This document shows positions 23,502-35,360 of a DNA stretch of 64,000 nt, one piece after another. Every line of letters begins with the position of its first letter. The first letter of the stretch is position 1. Position numbers and translations under genes: made by a program. The stretch is from Jacaranda mimosifolia. Taxonomy: Eukaryota > Streptophyta > Magnoliopsida > Lamiales > Bignoniaceae. The stretch spans positions 28,853,299 through 28,917,298 of the forward strand of contig CM032128.1 in assembly GCA_018894105.1 (NCBI GenBank), given 5' to 3'. Under the pieces are notes generated by a model. The model was not told where the DNA came from. It searched no databases and worked only from the letters and a program-made list of their open reading frames with translations.

Positions 23502-23942
23502 ATGGCCCAAAAGAGAGACAAAGAAGAAACCGAGCTCAAGGTCCCTGAAAACTTACCCATATGCACCCCGCCGCAGACGCTTCCCGCTCCTCCGCCGCAG
23601 CTTCCAGCTACGAGATCGCCGGAGAGCTCAGATCCGAAGCTATCGGGCACGTGTGACCCGAGAACCAGCTCCGCAAATTCGCCCGAGAAGGCCGATCTGG
23701 TCTCCCCTGCGGAGAATCGGGGGTCGTTGAAGAGACCGAGGGAGGTGACCCGGTGTTCCGGTTCGGGATGCAGGAAACGAATCGGGTTGATGGGTTTCCG
23801 TTGCAGATGCGGGGATGTGTTCTGTTCGGAGCATAGATACTCAGATCGGCACGATTGCAGCTACGATTACAAAGCCGCCGGCCGGGAAGAGATCGCAAGG
23901 GAAAATCCCGTGGTTAGAGCTGCGAAACTTCTGAAGGTTTGA
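23502..23942 (+). CDS. SAP5: AN1 zinc-finger stress-associated protein lacking A20 (SAP5-like)
   Basis: 146-residue, intronless protein; start in good context (AAACCATGGC). SAP proteins are stress-induced regulators, and several with A20 and AN1 fingers bind ubiquitin or act as E3 ligases. The AN1 finger is complete: C85-x4-C90-x10-C101-x-C103-x4-C108-x2-H111-x5-H117-x-C119, followed by the conserved tail [18 protein letters not shown]...KV. The start [16 protein letters not shown] matches SAP5-type proteins of the A20-AN1 class. The region where the A20 finger should lie (about 18-45) is Pro/Ser-rich with a single Cys (C21), so the A20 zinc site is gone. C51 is isolated. Loss of A20 probably removes its ubiquitin-binding function. 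The open, well-conserved AN1 part argues for a working gene, not a relic. Confidence 0.88.
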   Translation: MAQKRDKEETELKVPENLPICTPPQTLPAPPPQLPATRSPESSDPKLSGTCDPRTSSANSPEKADLVSPAENRGSLKRPREVTRCSGSGCRKRIGLMGFRCRCGDVFCSEHRYSDRHDCSYDYKAAGREEIARENPVVRAAKLLKV

Positions 23943-24339
23943 AGGAAAAGACGGTCAAAGGAACCGAAGATCTGGGATTTTGGATTTGCTGATGTGCGTT
24001 TCGGGTAGTTTGAGTTGATTAATTCTCTGTAATGGTTCTGCCGGAGGACGGCCGAGGGTGTGCTGTGTTGTAAATTCGCTGAAGGATAGGGGTATTGTTG
24101 TCATTTGAGTTAATTAATTATATCATAAATGGAAGTGGAAATTCTTGTTTTCGCAATTTATAATTATTTTATAAGTAAAAGTTCCTGTTGCTTGGTTGGC
24201 AGGTAAAATATGAGGATATAATTAATGTGTTAGGCTACAATTATGAATTATGTGGTCTACAATAAAAAAGTTATGTGGAGGTGGGCATAATTGCGAAAAC
24301 GCATAAATTCCTTGTGCTATTTCCTTTTTGGTCCAAAAA
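23943..24339. other. SAP 3' flank
   Basis: Probable 3' untranslated region and intergenic DNA. No clear polyadenylation signal and no gene. Confidence 0.4.
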
Positions 24340-24501
24340 TAGGGGTGTGAATAAGAGGAGAAGATTTGTAAACAGTTTAAGCTCGTTAGTTAAAAGAGTT
24401 GAGTTGAATTTAATAATATTTAATTTGAAAATATTCGTAAATTTAAATAATTTTTTTTATGTTTCATATATATAATTGTATATAATAAGGTTCACAAAAA
24501 G

Positions 24502-24533
<32 letters not shown>

Positions 24534-24727
24534 TTTTTTATTTTTAAGAAAATAACAAATTTATATTAGGTCGAATTCATTTAAATTTATACAAACTGGG
24601 CTTTTCTATTTTTTTATGACAAGCCGCTCGATAAGACTCGTCCAAGCTTATCCAAACATTTGTATGTTTAATGAGTCGAACTTAAACTTATTAGATTCGA
24701 GTTTTGGTCAACTTGTTTACACCTCTA
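24340..24727. mobile_element. hAT-like non-autonomous element, 388 bp
   Basis: Ends TAGGGGTGTGAATAAG / CTTGTTTACACCTCTA form a good terminal inverted repeat. GTCCAAAAA lies on both sides (24331-24339 and 24728-24736), an 8-9-bp target duplication. An ATA trinucleotide run occupies 24502-24532. The TIR type (TAGGGGTG) and duplication length fit hAT best. No coding region. Confidence 0.8.
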
Positions 24728-26786
24728 GTCCAAAAATAAGGCTAGACTTGGTGTGTGTGTGTGTGTGTATATATATATGTGTGTGTGTAAAAAAAAAATT
24801 GATATCCTCAGTTTAGATAATAAGTTTGAGAATAGTATCTCTCAATTATTTTTCTTTTCGTTCAACCATGAAAAATGTCAAAATTATCCTCAAGTTAAAT
24901 AATAATTTAGTAAAACTAACGATCAATTAGTTCTATTTATTCCAAAATCATGATTCTCAACGACCAACACGAGATTACTTAATTGATTCTGTTGCATCGA
25001 ATTTGAATAAATCTCAAGTGCCGAAATGTTTGTGGTCTATAACGTCCTTTATATATATATTGTTTTGAAAATATAAAATATAACTATTTATACCATTTTT
25101 AATAAAAATATCATCCATTCTCATTTTCATACCTATAAACTATCATTTTCAACCTTTAATACCTACTAATTTAAAAATTATTGATTCATCGGGTTCTCGC
25201 TAGTTTTACTAACTAATGAAACAATAATTTCTTTTTCTATCATTCCAAGATAATGAACCCACATAAAATTAAATAATAATTCTCCATCGCATTATTATTC
25301 ACTAACTTATGAAATAATATTTCTTTTATATCTTCTCTAGACAATGGAATCCACAATCAATTAAATAATAATAATTAATATTATTTTATTAAAATATTAT
25401 TTTCAACATACCTTTTTTCAAAAAATTTATAATATTACTCTAATCATATTTTTATTTCCACATGCAAAACAATGACAAAATAAAAATATATTTAAAAATA
25501 GTAAAATAGAGAATAGAAATAAAAATACAGCCAATTCAGGCCTAAGAGAGCATGTACATGTGAGGGGGGGGGGAGCACAAAATTTTACGTCAGAATGAAA
25601 AAAATAGTGATTTTCTATTATATAATTATTTTTCAAGAAATAGGAGTTGAAAGTCAATAGTCATACATGGCTATTATAATAAGCTTTTTTTGGTTTTGTT
25701 TTACCATATATTTTTCAATACCATGAGTAAAATAAATACTTTTTACAAATTATAACTTTTTCCCAAAATATTTTTAGTTAATTCCATAATTAAAATATTC
25801 ATATCTTTAGTCATTATGTTAATATAAATATAATTTTAAATTATTATTATTATTATTCTATATAGTATGATAATAAAATATAAATAATTAATTTAACACT
25901 ACGTACATAAAAGACACCTACAAAATAAAATTAAATATACATTTATTTTTCCTCCATCTTCTAAAGACTCATCAAACATTTTTCCAAAATAGTTCCTGAA
26001 AAATCTCCAAAACAAAATCAAGCAATGGCTGTTTTTTTTTTTTTTTTTTAAAATTAATATGAAAAATGAGGCCATGGTCTGAGACATATTAAAAGAAAAT
26101 TAATATAATTTTTTTTAACATATATGAAATGTATATTTTTAATAATAATATAAAGGTATATAAACTTTTTTGTTGTAAAGGTATATATATGTGTGAGTGG
26201 GGTGAAATTAAAGTAGCTAGATTTATGCATTCGATAAATATGAGTGGGGTTGGGGTTGTATCAAAAGGTGGCTGCTGCCGCCCACAGGCCACAGCCTACT
26301 TGCTTGGCGTGGAAATATTGGTGTTGTTGAATGGTAGCTGACTAACTACGAAAACGTGAGATGGTTATTTAAATGTAGAATTCAACGAAAGCATCCTAAA
26401 AATTTAGACAAATAATAATTAGATAAATTTATGTAGGCAGTAGGCTATGGAATATGGATCGATGGAATTAGGGGCCAGATTGACATTTGACATAGTCATA
26501 GGACGGCCGCATGGGGCCAACATGCCAAAAAACAAACGATTGTATCAAAACTGGATACCGCGTCTCACTCTCATCTAATATTTATGTACCAACTACCAAG
26601 TTGATAGAATTTTTTTATCTTAATTTTTCGTTCAAATTAATTTGTATCCAAGCTTTGTTTCTTCACATTGATGCTTCAATCAAAATTTGAACGCCAAATT
26701 AAGATAAAATTCTTGTTTGGACACAATATTTTGCTATTGAGGTTAAATTAATCAAGCTCACTTCGCCACTTCACAATTAAATTAAA
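24728..26786. other. AT-rich intergenic DNA
   Basis: No gene supported. It contains (GT)n/(TA)n at 24752-24789 and a G run near 25563-25574. Short open frames at 25427-25657, 25899-26087 and 26129-26341 show no family features. Confidence 0.5.
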
Positions 26787-28237
26787 CTAGCATGTGTTCG
26801 GTGCGATGTACCAAAAGTAATTATAAGATTGAAATAATTTATTTTACAATTATATTTATTTTACTTCATGTATGAATTGTAATTATTTTTAACACTTAAT
26901 GAAAGAGGATCTATTACTAATTAAATAAAATATATGAATATTTTAATTAAAAATATTATGTTTGAAGATAAATTATACTTAAATAAGTTATAGAATATCA
27001 ACAATTGTTAACTCTAAGTTTATAAATTATACAAAAATTTATAAAATGATAAAATTTAAAAGCAAAAATAAAAGAATTAAGAAAATAAAAATAGCACATA
27101 ATATTTTACTAAATAGGATTTTTAAATTATACACACACACACACACTAATATATTTTGATATGATAAATTAGCAAATATTTTTTTTAAATAAAACTTTTT
27201 TTTGTATGATTTCTTAATAATTTGAAAGTTACTATTACATTTTCATGACATTTGAAAATTTTAAATGTTAAATTTTTTTATTAGAGTAAATATATAACCT
27301 TTTTGTACTTTATCTATGAAAATAACCTATATTAGGTTATTAATTATTTGATAACTATTTCAATAAGTAGTTTGCAACATAAAATTTTTATAAGCTAAAA
27401 TATCTCTTAATACTCCATATAACTGTGATAAGTAAAAATTACTTATTTTTATTTATATATGCAGTTATTTTATTATTTATGAAATTATCAATTAATATAT
27501 ATTATGTACATGAATAAAATAATAAGTAAATTTTTAATATTCAATTCAAAATAAAATATCAATCTCTCATAAGTTTCTTTTATAAGTATAAAAAATATAT
27601 GAATACTTACTTTCACTCAAACTTTTTTGATATCACATCATTAATCTATATAAAAATATTTTTATGCATTATTATAAAAAAAATATTAAAATAATGATGT
27701 AATTAAATATATTAGACACTATAAAAATTGACATCATTTGCTATTTAAGTGGTTATTTATTAAGCTTTTGAAAATTTTCAACTATTTCATGTTGTCAACT
27801 ATATATATGTCCCATATAAAAGAATTTATTTCAAATAATTAAAAATGTACTCTCCATTATTATATTTCTAATAGACTAAAATGATTAAATTAATAATATA
27901 AAAATAAAATTCAGAGTATATAGTTGTTGTATGAAATAACTGTTTATATTTGAAATAAATTCTTCAATGAAATTATTATATTATATATATATATAGTTTT
28001 ATCTAAAATTATTTTACATGTCTAAAAAAATATTATTGTACAAATAATTAAATTTTAAAGACTTTGATAAATTGAGGACTTACATATCAATTAGTTTATA
28101 ATTATTCATTTCTCAAACTTCTAAGTCTTTAATAAAGAAGTGGTGATATGATATTTTACATAAATATTTATTTATCTCTTTCATATGCAACACATAAGTT
28201 GTAATTTTTTTTAAATAAGTTACAATATTAAGAGATA

Positions 28238-29175
28238 GGGTAAAATCCACTTTACCCCCTTATACTCAAATTTCGTCTTACTTTATCCTCTATACATTTA
28301 ATTACATTACTTTGCCTCCATGTACTCTCAATTTTACTTAAATTATTCAATTCTGCTAAATTCTCTTCATCTCCTTAACACCATTAACTTTTCCTTTTTA
28401 AAAAGACGAAGTTGCCCATAATTTTTAATTGTTCATTTAACAAATAAAACCCATCTTCTCAATTTAAAAAAGTTATATTTGAAAATTTAAAAATTTAAAA
28501 ATATAAAATCACCAAAGACATATAACAGAAACATGTTTATTAAAAACCGACTTTAAATGCCATATGAAATCTCACTTACACGTAGTTTTGTCGCTACTTG
28601 GTGCTAAAAGTAGTGTTTTTTTTTTTGTTTTTTTTTTATGATTTCATAAGGGATGTACTAGGTAATAAAACAGAGTTAGTAAAGCAATTTTATGGAGGAA
28701 AAAAATAAGGTCTGCATATTATTAATTGAGTTTTCTTTAATGGAAATCTTTGTTTCTTCTAGAGATGTACTATTAGTATATGATGCAAGTTTTTGATATA
28801 GTTGTAGTGTAGTCAATAGTGATATCCATATTTCATCTTTTCAGCATTTAGTTTGGATATTTTAATTTAATTTTAATATTATTTTGTTAAAATTTGTGTA
28901 TTCATATATGAGAAGAGTAGCCGGGAGAGATTGGCAAAAAAAATTAAGGTATAAACATTTTGGGTATATAATTATAAAATATTATGATCTAACCATAAAA
29001 TATTATGATCTAACCATTTTCACTTGGTTTGCTAACATAAATTGAAGAGACTTTAACGGTGTTAAAGTAAGTGAAATAAAATTGAGACTACAACGAGGTA
29101 AAATAATACAATTAAAAGTATAGGGGTTAAAATGAGACGAAGTTTGACTACAAGGGGGTAAAGTGGATTTTATCC
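28238..29175. mobile_element. Mutator-type non-autonomous element, 938 bp, in Helitron B
   Basis: Long inverted repeats of about 150 bp begin GGGTAAAATCCACTTTACCC on the left and, inverted, GGATAAAATCCACTTTACCC on the right. The flanking 9-mers TAAGAGATA (28229-28237) and TAAAAGATA (29176-29184) match at 8 of 9. Helitron A keeps the empty site (TAAGAGATAATT, in the matching orientation). A 9-bp duplication with long TIRs fits the Mutator superfamily. No coding region. Confidence 0.85.
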
Positions 29176-29333
29176 TAAAAGATAATTGTGATTGTTAAGT
29201 ATTTTAATTTTATTTTTCAAGTATATTTAATATAAATTATGTAAAAAGTCATATATATATATTTAAATTCTAAGTTATCTAGAAAATAATTATTTAATTA
29301 AGGAATAAAAGAATTTATTTGATCAAATGATTG

Positions 29334-30097
29334 TGTTAATGGTGAAGCAGTCACACACAGTATTTCTCGACCTGAGAGATGGTCCTGAATCTATTATGTG
29401 AAATATTTCGACCTGAAGAGGGTGTGGAGTGGAACCTGCAACCAAGTAGCAAACGTCAGGTTAGCCGAGAGGGTCCTCGGCTAAGATCCTCCGATGGTGT
29501 CAGTTTTTGGATTGGATTAAGAAGTGAAATGAGCAGAGTAACGACTTGTTAGGGCCTGAATATCTTACCTTTTGATTTGGAGAAGAGAGTATTTATAGTG
29601 AACACTCATTGGTGAAAAGACGAAAGTCGCCTTAACAAGCTTCCAGCATAATTCTCACTGGTAAGGGTAGTCTTGGTCATTTTGACCAGAGCCCATGCTT
29701 TGCAACTGTTTACTGTACTGACCATTAAGCTCCACGGAGGGGGAGATTGTGCTATCATTAATGCGGATGCGATAACATTAATGGCGGAGGTGACACGCCG
29801 TCACAGCATTAAATGCGGATAGACGGGTGGTTGAAGTGCATTTAATGCGGCGGATGGGGTGGTACAGGCTGTCATCATTAGCCACTAAGCACCTACATTT
29901 GCTAATCAAGTCAGCCTATTCGACCTTGCTGGTTGAACACTCATTTCGACCTCTTCGGTTGAATTTGGGCCTTACTCTAAATAAGGCCCAATGATATGGG
30001 ACATATTTCAACCTCAAGGTCGAAACTGGGCTAGTTTGTAACTGGGCCCAGTAAACTTATTGGGCTCTCAAAGCCCTAATGGGCTAATCCCATTTCA
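29334..30097 (-). mobile_element. Solo LTR of a Ty3/gypsy-type element, in Helitron B
   Basis: 764 bp starting TGTTAATGG and ending CATTTCA, with a perfect 5-bp target duplication GATTG (29329-29333 and 30098-30102). Helitron A shows the empty site. A TATAAATA box on the minus strand (29590-29597) sets the orientation. Segments such as GCAAACGTCAGG and CCTCGGCTAAG...CTCCGATG recur in the LTRs of element 2, so the parent was a relative of it. No internal retroelement sequence remains, as after LTR-LTR recombination. Confidence 0.88.
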
Positions 30098-31644
30098 GAT
30101 TGATTATTTTTTATTTACTTAATAATTTTTTTATTAGAAATAATTTAATATTGTATTACTTCAATTAAAAATAAAGTGATTGTATCTATGTAAAAACAAA
30201 AGAATTTATTAGGTATGAGAAATTGGTTGTTTTCTTGAAATAACTTAGTTATCAACTATTTTTTGGATAAATTTTTAGTATCTTTTTTTGGATAAAAGTT
30301 TATAATTAAATTCAAAATATCTAACCTGACTTCATTTATCCATTTAATTTTTTATAGTTAATGTTATTAAAGTGATATAAATCACTAAATATGAAGTATA
30401 TCAATTGTGACAAAGTATTTACTTAGTAATGAAAATTTGATTTTTAGCTTTATATACATAACTTATTATAAATAATTTATTTATTGAAGATAAATAAAAT
30501 GATTTTCTTAAAAAAAAATTATAATAAGTAAAGATTCAACTAATCGAAATAAACTTATCAAAACACATGATATTATATATATATATAATTCTTTCTTATA
30601 TGCGTATAATTAGAAATGGGTAAATCAAGTGCAAATAAATATAATGAATATTTTATAGAAAAATATATAGTCTCTCTTCATTCATTTCATAAGAAACTTG
30701 AAATAATTTCAACAACTTAATAAAATTATAATATTTTTAAATATTTCATAACATCATATTGTTCGTAGTACATCACTCAAATATGAAATATATATGTATA
30801 ATCTTTTTATTTAGATAAATCAAGAGAGCTACAACTAAAATAATAGTAAAATAAAAATTCAATATCAAAGATAAATTTTTATACGAACATACAAAAATAT
30901 TTGAAAATAGTATTGAAAATAAATAAATAAAATCTAATTAATTGAAATTAAAAATTGATTTTTTATCTTAAGTTGGCCATAGGATCTTTAATTTTAAATA
31001 AATATAGAAAAAAAATAATAAAATAATAATATTGATAAAATATTTAAATATATTAAAAAGTATCTGATTAATTTAAAATAAAAACAATATAAAAATGTGT
31101 TATTGAAATAATATTAAAATTTTCTTATAAAATAAACTTTAAACTATTTAAAAAGAGAAAATATTATTAATAATAATCTAATTGCGGAAAGAGATCCTAT
31201 AACTAAAAATATAGAATTGTACTATGAATAATGTGGAAATAAAAGTAAAAAGAATAATATAAATTAAATAAAACATTTATCCATTAATCTTGTGATAAAT
31301 TAAATTTGTAGTATACAAACTTGCTCAATATGGTGCTTATAAGATATTTTTTAAATTATAAACTTATTTAGAGAGATAATAATATGATTATAGATATTTT
31401 TTGAATTATCTTATGAAATAGAAATCTATATTACGACTCTGAATAAACACAACATGATATTTTAGTTATAATAAATAAGTTAATTGTATTAAAATAATTG
31501 TATTAAAATAAAATATAAAAGTAAACAAACAACCAATGAAAAATTTTCAATTAAATTAAACACTCAAAGTTTTAAGAATTTGAAATGTAGACAGAATTGT
31601 ACAATTAAATAAATATAAAAATGTGCTATATATAATAATATAAA

Positions 31645-32827
31645 TATGTGTTTGCAAAACACCCACCCACCCACACACACACACACAAATTAGAGATATA
31701 GATTAAGTAGGTTACTGCTAGGTGGCAGGCGGCCTGACATTCAACTTCAGTTTGCTCGTTAGCCGACGAGGTTTTATCTTAATGGTAATTAAAAAGTTAA
31801 TGTTTCAAGTATCTAATTAAGAAGATATTTTGGGTTCAAGTCCCATTTATTTTAACAATAATTTCTTGTTAAGTGGCATGTTTGGTTCTTAAAGCTTATG
31901 AGGCGTCTAATTGGGCTAATAATGATATACTATACAAAAGGCCCTTGCTAATTTTATATAATAATCTTATAGAATAAGATCAGTGTCTTTTTAAAGGGGT
32001 TCAAATTTTATTTAATCTAATTCAAATTTTGACTTATTGTGCTCGTTGACCTAAAAAACATCCAATTACCTCCAACTAATTTGCCACTTTGCACAAGACT
32101 TAATTTTGCCTTTATATCTTATATAATTCGACTCTATTGAAGGATTTTAATTGATAGTTATTTCAGCAAGTTTGATGCATATTTTTATCAGTACATTATT
32201 GGACTCAAAGACTCTTAGGGGTCGAAATTGAGGTCCTTGTAATTTGAATACTAGCCCAAATATTAATTCTTTAACTTAGGATATTCGCACGATCCCACAT
32301 CAAAACCCATTTATTGTATTCTGTTAATATCTTGATATGTTAAACATACCTGACTGCTTATCAAACCCTCCTCCGCACCCCCGCTCCCCCCCCCCCCCCC
32401 CCCCCCCAAAAAAAAAGAAAGAAAGAAAGAAAGAAAGTCAAAAAAAAAAAAATTTAAATTACTAGTTAATGCATTCAATGACATCATATGTATCTTATTA
32501 TTATACTTTGTTGTGTTAATATCGATATGGAGAGAAAAATAATCCTAAATAACTTCTACGAACGACTTTATTTTCGTGTGCTAATAATTTAGAAATTCAC
32601 ACCTTAATATGAAAAGAAAGGCGCCGAAAAATGGAGAACAAAAAAGGAATAAGGAATCAAGACCCAAAACAAAGATCCACTGTTCCCCTTTTCTACTAAC
32701 CATGTTTGGGCTGCAATAATTCAGGCCAGAAGGCCCAAAATTAAAATCCAGTTTTATTTGTCTCTATACTCATACACTGCCATCCACAGGGCTTTTCATA
32801 TATCTTTGTTTACTTCCAATGGGGCCT
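31645..32827. other. Intergenic DNA between Helitron B and LTR element 1
   Basis: No gene. CCCA/CA repeat at 31660-31687; C run then A/GAAA run at 32386-32452. Near 31820-31860 a GGTTCAAGTCCC sequence resembles a tRNA box B, but no credible box A or cloverleaf goes with it. Confidence 0.5.
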
Positions 32828-33522
32828 TGATATGGGATGGCCCAAGCAGCTCGGCCCAAACCATGTTGGCCCAAAGATGCAGCGTCAGGACCAGTTTTGC
32901 ATCCATGGCCCATGGGTGCGATCAACCCAAGTCGACCTCTGTGCTCAACCCGTGCCGCTAATCCACTCCCAGAGCGTTGTCAGGTTGACCTTGGGATCGA
33001 CCAGAGAGGTCGGAATAGTGCGGTACCACCTCTGCCGCATTAAATGCACTGACAGGCTACTTGCCTCCACATTAATGGCGCATGCCGGCCCATTATCGCT
33101 TGACGTGGCAAGGCACTTCAATAGTATACTATTCTGCCCTAAAACCTGGGGAGACAGTCACCTGGAATAGCACAGTGAGGGGAGATGACTAATTGCTCCT
33201 CATGCAAGGACAAATGCCCTCTTTAGACATCAAGGGCATCACAGACAAATCCCCAAGTAGAAAGGGCTATAAATACCCCCATTTCTAGCCCTTAAAAGGT
33301 ATGTTCTGATATATAGAAAAAGCCCCCACTCTGTCGCTCTCATTATCTGGTCGACCTGTATTAACTTGTGCGTCGGAGTACTTTAGTCAAAGGCCTCTCG
33401 ACTAGCCTGACGTTTGCTAAGTGATTGTAGGACTTAACCCATTCATAACTGGAAGTCGACCACACAGGTCAAACCTCACCCAGAATTCCCTTTGATTCAT
33501 CCTCCAACGGATCGAACCCTCA
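32828..33522 (+). repeat. 5' LTR of element 1
   Basis: 695 bp starting TGATATGGG and ending CCCTCA. TATAAATA at 33268-33275 is the probable promoter. It is followed directly by the primer-binding site. Confidence 0.9.
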
Positions 33523-33527
33523 TTATT

Positions 33528-33543
33528 TGGCGCCGTCTGTGGG
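33528..33543 (+). other. Primer-binding site of element 1
   Basis: TGGCGCCGTCTGTGGG lies 5 bp after the 5' LTR, where a tRNA would prime minus-strand synthesis. I do not assign the tRNA. Confidence 0.75.
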
Positions 33544-33566
33544 AAACTAGTAGTCCGCAATCGAGT

Positions 33567-35288
33567 ATGGTGAACACCAGGCGAGCCCCCTCAGGAAAGA
33601 AAGAAACTAGGAGATCTAACTCTCCCCCTCCCAAGCCCATGCAAGAAATTGGCGCACCAGGGTCAAGTGCCCCGCCAGAACAGGTGGTCACCCTAACCAT
33701 GCCCTAGTTGATGCAGCTCATCAGTGAGCAGATTTCGGCGCAGATGTATATGGCCTTGAATCGACACACCATTTAATCGGAGCTAGTGGCCAGTGCAACA
33801 CCGCAACCCGCAGCTCAGGAGGAGAGACAACCGAGAGAAAACCAAGTGCGACCAGAGTCCCGAAGGACCCCTCAAGGCGCGAAGGCAGCCCAGACCATTT
33901 TCCAAAAGAAATGGCCCAACCGCTGCCCCGCGAGGAGGTGGCGGATTCAGTCGACCATGGCATTCGACCCCTTCGAGCCCCACAGCACGATAGGGTCGAG
34001 CGCTCGAGACCCCACTCAAACAGAAATGCATCCCGTGCCTGCAAGGAAGAGTAGGAAGAAGTATCCTAACAAGTCCAACAGTTGAATCGACGTTTGGAAG
34101 AGATGTCCAGGAGAACACGGAGAAATTGCACCATCTAAGGGGATCGTAGAGATTCCGAAGAGAGAGAGAGACTCACCCTTCATCCAGGATATCATTGACG
34201 AGCGCATTGCTGTCGACGCCAAGATCCCGACTAGCCTGCCCCAATATGATGGCTCGTCGGATCCAAACGAACATCTAATGCAGTTCGAGCACATGATGCA
34301 ACTATACAGACACAGTGAGTACATCCATGCCAAGATGTTGGTGACCACATTATAGGGGATAGCACTCGACTGGTTCGTGAAGTTGGAACCTACGTCAATA
34401 TACTCGTATGACCAGCTGTGCGATAAATTTTTGCACCAATTTGCGAGCAGAAGGAAAGCAAAACTTCCCCACACGCATTTGCACATGATGAAACAGAATG
34501 AGGGAGAATCCCTCCAAAAATTCTTTACCAGATTCAACACAGAAGTGCTGAAGATTGACTGCCCTCAGATCGAGTTCCTTATCGACGTGTTATTTTTGGG
34601 CCTCAGACACAAGGAATGTGCTAATGCGTTGATACGTGAATAGCCCAGGTCGATGGAGGAGCTCCTCGACCTAGCAGAAATGTACATGACCCAAGAGGAT
34701 ATGAACAAATTGAAATATGGCAATCTGGAGGTCTACAAAAGGAAAAGCAGGGAGAAAGACGACCGGCAGGCCAAAGAGGGACGTCGATCCCCCATCAAAC
34801 GCTTCCACGATTACACTCCACTCAACCTCCCGAGAAATGAGGTACTGTTTGCCATCCAGCACAATAACCTGCTCAAAAGGCCCAGAAAGATTACTGAAAT
34901 GGAAGCCATGAAAAAATCGAATAAATACTACCACTTCCATAAGCAAAAGGGGCATGACACAGAAGATTGCTTCAACTTGCAGGATGAGATTGAAAGACTG
35001 ATTAGGCAGGGCCATCTGAAAAAATATGTCGAAAAACTGGCCAGGCGCAAAGAGGGTAAAACCGACCGGACTCCCCGTAGAGAAAGGTTGGATAACCCAA
35101 AGAGAGAAGAAAAAGGGAAAAGACCTGCCCAAGAACCCCACCCGCCCATTCGAGGAGTTATCGACATGATTGCGGGAGGTCCCACAGGAAAGGATTCCAG
35201 GAACGCAAGGAAACAAATCCAGAGACAGCTAGAGTCGACCAAACTAGCCAAGGTCGAGACAGTTTTCCAACTCTCAACCAGCGCCTAG
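33567..35288 (+). pseudogene. gag region of element 1
   Basis: Capsid/nucleocapsid region. The start MVNTRRAPSGKK at 33567 lies about 40 bp past the primer-binding site. The Retrotrans_gag-type core (DWFVKLEPTSI...FASRRKAKLP...ESLQKFFTRF) spans about 34200-34640, and a knuckle-like YYHFHKQKGHDTEDCFNL lies near 34930. It is broken by TAG 33705, TAA 33774, TGA 34083, TAG near 34353, TAG 34641 and TAG 35286, with a local frameshift near 34085. The later parts share pol's frame, so gag and pol were probably one polyprotein. Confidence 0.85.
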
Positions 35289-35360
35289 CCAATCTCCTTC
35301 AGCGACTCAGACCTCGACCATACGGAGAACAAGAGAGTCGACAGAAAAATAGACTGCCCC

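Larger units (their letters stand above)
26787..31644 (-). mobile_element. Non-autonomous Helitron B, split by two later insertions
   Basis: On the minus strand the 3' end reads CATGCTAG followed by T, after the hairpin GGTAC-ATC-GCACC (one mismatch). The 5' end is TTTATATTATTATATA after an A, which is Helitron A's TCTATACT... with C-to-T changes. Removing the inserts at 28238-29175 and 29334-30097 with one copy of each target duplication leaves about 3.14 kb, matching Helitron A. No Rep/helicase coding. It lies in opposite orientation to Helitron A, with the SAP gene between them. Confidence 0.85.

Noticed and set aside
23284..23730. 148-codon open frame overlapping the SAP start
   Set aside because: Different frame; Arg/Pro-rich shadow of the GC-rich SAP coding region.
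31770..31890. Possible tRNA-derived SINE (GGTTCAAGTCCC box-B-like)
   Set aside because: No convincing box A, no tRNA fold, no tail or target duplication.
33721..34118. Minus-strand open frames over gag of element 1
   Set aside because: Shadows of the gag coding region, which has clear family motifs in the other strand.
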